Assembly: GCA_030688135.1 (NCBI GenBank)
Contig: JAUYIW010000022.1
Span: forward strand, 1-38,127
From: Candidatus Uhrbacteria bacterium
GTDB taxonomy: Bacteria; Patescibacteriota; Patescibacteriia; UBA9934
Direction: 5' to 3'
Length of the DNA stretch: 38,127 nucleotides
This document shows positions 36,176 to 38,127 of the stretch, in pieces. Below the pieces are notes generated by a model, which searched no databases, was not told where the DNA came from, and saw only the letters and a program-made list of their open reading frames with translations. Made by a program: the position numbers and the translations under genes. Position 1 is the first letter of the stretch. Every line of letters starts with the position of its first letter.

Positions 36176-37129
36176 ATGAAAATAGTATTTTTCGGTACAC
36201 CGGAATTTTCAGTAAACTTCCTCAAGGCATTGCACGCCGACGAGGATATTTTAGTATCTGCAGTTGTGTGTCAGCCTGACAAAGCCGTAGGACGAAAACA
36301 GATTTTGACTGCACCACCTACAAAAGTTTTTGCACTACAAAATAATATTGATGTTATCCAACCAGATGACTTACGTTCAAGCGTTCAAACTGTTCAAACG
36401 TTAAAATCAATTGGAGCCGATGCATTTATTGTAGTTGCATACGGCAAAATTATTCCTGACGAAATTTTACAAATACCCAGACTTCGCACATTAAACGTCC
36501 ATCCTTCCCTTTTGCCAAAGTATCGCGGACCTTCACCAATGCAAAGCGCAATTTCTGCTGGAGAAACCGAAACAGGTGTTTCAATAATGATACTAGACGC
36601 TAAAATGGATCATGGACCAATACTTGCTCAAGCAGTGATTAATCTTGAAGCCTCTGAAACCATTGAAACTCTTGAAACGAAAGTAGTAGATGTTGGCGCT
36701 CCGCTACTCATTGATGCATTAAAAAAATACGCAACCGGACAGCTCGAAGCCAAAGATCAGGATCACGATAAAGCAACGATTTGTAAATTACTATCGCGCG
36801 AAGATGGCGTGATTGATTGGAGAGAATCAGCCGAAGTAATTGAACGTAAAATTCGCGCCTACCAACCTTGGCCTGGAACTTCAACACTGTGGAACGATAA
36901 GTCGCTTAAAATTCATAGAGCGTGTATAGCCCGTGCTCATGATGAGTTGGAAGAAATTCCTCTCAATCTTAAACCCGGCCAAGTTAAAATCGTAAATCAT
37001 AAACTCTATATCGGCACAGGTAAAGAAGCGCTTGAAGTTCTCGAGCTTCAACTTGAAAGTAAACAAAAAATGAAATCAGAGGCCTTCGTAGCCGGCAATT
37101 CCGATATAAACGATATAATGCTCGATTAA
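36176..37129 (+). CDS. fmt: Methionyl-tRNA formyltransferase
   Basis: FFGTPEFSVNFL, NVHPSLLPKYRGPSPMQSAI, ITILD-like MILDAKMDHGPILAQ. Confidence 0.96.
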   Translation: MKIVFFGTPEFSVNFLKALHADEDILVSAVVCQPDKAVGRKQILTAPPTKVFALQNNIDVIQPDDLRSSVQTVQTLKSIGADAFIVVAYGKIIPDEILQIPRLRTLNVHPSLLPKYRGPSPMQSAISAGETETGVSIMILDAKMDHGPILAQAVINLEASETIETLETKVVDVGAPLLIDALKKYATGQLEAKDQDHDKATICKLLSREDGVIDWRESAEVIERKIRAYQPWPGTSTLWNDKSLKIHRACIARAHDELEEIPLNLKPGQVKIVNHKLYIGTGKEALEVLELQLESKQKMKSEAFVAGNSDINDIMLD

Positions 37130-37154
37130 GGAAATTCAATTCGCCTTACACTTC

Positions 37155-37196
37155 AAAATACATCTATTGGTCCGATCGGACCAATAGATGTATTTT
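37155..37196. repeat. 42-bp perfect palindrome (copy D of the TCCGATCGGA family)
   Basis: AAAATACATCTATTGGTCCGATCGGACCAATAGATGTATTTT. Confidence 0.95.
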
Positions 37197-37256
37197 AGTA
37201 TTTTCAATATTTCGCTAAAATTAGCATAAGAATACGGCTAGCTTAAATTTCACGAA

Positions 37257-37288
37257 ACATGTATTGGTCCGATCGGACTAAAACATGT
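37257..37288. repeat. Copy E of the TCCGATCGGA palindrome, with one arm from each sequence type
   Basis: ACATGTATTGGTCCGATCGGACTAAAACATGT. Confidence 0.9.
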
Positions 37289-37336
37289 TGATGCTAAATC
37301 AAGGTCAAAATACAAAATCCACTGCTTTTATATGTA

Positions 37337-37392
37337 TTTCACAACAATTATTTCACAACAATTAATTCACAACAATTAATTCACAACAATTA
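37337..37392. repeat. Four tandem 14-bp repeats [TA]TTCACAACAATTA
   Basis: TTTCACAACAATTA x2 then ATTCACAACAATTA x2, ending 3 bp before a -35 box. Confidence 0.95.
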
Positions 37393-37395
37393 ACG

Positions 37396-37424
37396 TTGAC
37401 AATACAGCATCAATGTGCTATTGT
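37396..37424 (+). promoter_or_regulatory. Sigma70-like promoter for the 37452 gene
   Basis: TTGACA-17 nt-TATTGT; SD AGGAG before ATG 37452. Confidence 0.75.
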
Positions 37425-37451
37425 TGCTGCTTGCTAACAAAGGAGTGAGAC

Positions 37452-37838
37452 ATGAAATCTTTGCAAGAAGGCTTGATTGGACTCGGTCTAGTGTCAGGCC
37501 AAGCTCGAGCCGAACATGCCGTGAAAAGCATGGAGGAAGATGATGCACTGAGCGCTCGAAATGGTAGAGCAGGAGCTAGCGCACTGTCACTCATTGACTG
37601 CAAAAACGTCCGAGAATTCCGCCACGTAGCAAAACGCCTCCTCCTTCGTCGCTCTGCGGGAATTAGGGAGCTTATAACTACCGCATACGAGCTTCCCGAT
37701 GACGCATCGCGGAAACGCCTAATATGGCAGCTCCAACAGGTCTCACGAGGCCTGATGATGATCGATGAAGAAAAAAGGGATCAATTTCTCAACCGTGCAC
37801 TACGCGGGTCAAACCCGATGTTTAACACGGACTTCTGA
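37452..37838 (+). CDS. Hypothetical helical protein
   Basis: 128 aa; own promoter, SD and terminator. Confidence 0.75.
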   Translation: MKSLQEGLIGLGLVSGQARAEHAVKSMEEDDALSARNGRAGASALSLIDCKNVREFRHVAKRLLLRRSAGIRELITTAYELPDDASRKRLIWQLQQVSRGLMMIDEEKRDQFLNRALRGSNPMFNTDF

Positions 37839-37855
37839 GCTCAATCGTGTCCGTA

Positions 37856-37888
37856 GCCGCCCTCTCAAAAGGAGGGCGGTTTCAATTT
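37856..37888 (+). terminator. Rho-independent terminator
   Basis: GCCGCCCTCTCAAAAGGAGGGCGGTTTCAATTT. Confidence 0.85.
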
Positions 37889-37890
37889 GA

Positions 37891-37923
37891 AAACCCACCC
37901 GCATAATACGGGTGGGAATTTTC
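37891..37923. terminator. Second hairpin terminator, bidirectional
   Basis: CCCACCCGCATAATACGGGTGGGAATTTT. Confidence 0.75.
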
Positions 37924-37950
37924 ATTAAACATCGTCTATAGAAATGTTAT

Positions 37951-38126
37951 TTATCTACAGACATCGCAGGGCTCATTTCTGCTATTGGTTTGAGTTTTTT
38001 TGATCGTGATTTTATTTCAGCTAATTTTAAAGTTAGTCCTTCAAAATCTAAAAATGGCAAAACAAACAACATTGTAATAAGGCCAATTGGATGATTCAGA
38101 TACGGTGAAAAAATATGCACAACAAA
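37951..38126 (-). CDS. C-terminal fragment of a membrane protein, 5' end outside the window
   Basis: Reverse-strand frame ...FVVHIFSPYLNHPIGLITMLFVLPFLDFEGLTLKLAEIKSRSKKLKPIAEMSPAMSVDK*. Confidence 0.6.
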
Positions 38127-38127
38127 C

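Noticed and set aside
37337-37392. CRISPR or plasmid origin iterons
   Set aside because: Repeats are contiguous without spacers, and no Rep gene is present; a promoter-associated tandem repeat fits better.

Overview
The window is an AT-rich bacterial chromosome segment. Gene content and small housekeeping genes suggest a Candidate Phyla Radiation/Patescibacteria-like genome; this is inference. Housekeeping genes: greA, lysS, serS, alr, an ftsQ-like gene, gltX, a WecG/TagA transferase, clpB (with a near-perfect CIRCE element), mazG, a priA-like gene, def and fmt, plus one tRNA-Ala(GGC). An accessory block at about 21.1-29.8 kb is a type I restriction-modification operon: hsdM with an N-terminal MerR-type HTH, a 251-aa unknown, hsdS, an 81-aa unknown, a DinD-like gene, hsdR and a YgjP/M48-like metallopeptidase. 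Several single genes are more GC-rich and carry their own sigma70-like promoter, SD and strong terminator. The intergenic DNA is rich in structured repeats. Most striking: (1) a Cas2-like/PaaX-C-type protein gene with a 48-bp perfect palindrome just after its stop and a related imperfect palindrome in its promoter, with further copies at about 12.5, 37.17 and 37.27 kb; (2) a duplicated, synonymously diverged fmt start with a REP-like sequence between the copies; (3) an in-frame duplicated C-terminal tail downstream of a DUF5654-like gene; (4) a GC-rich repeat locus at 30.8-31.25 kb with a related fragment at 8.76 kb; (5) a nested 129-bp hairpin upstream of serS; (6) a MITE-like inverted-repeat element at 9.1-9.45 kb; (7) a PriA-like protein lacking helicase motifs. 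All calls are by eye from sequence; no searches were run.
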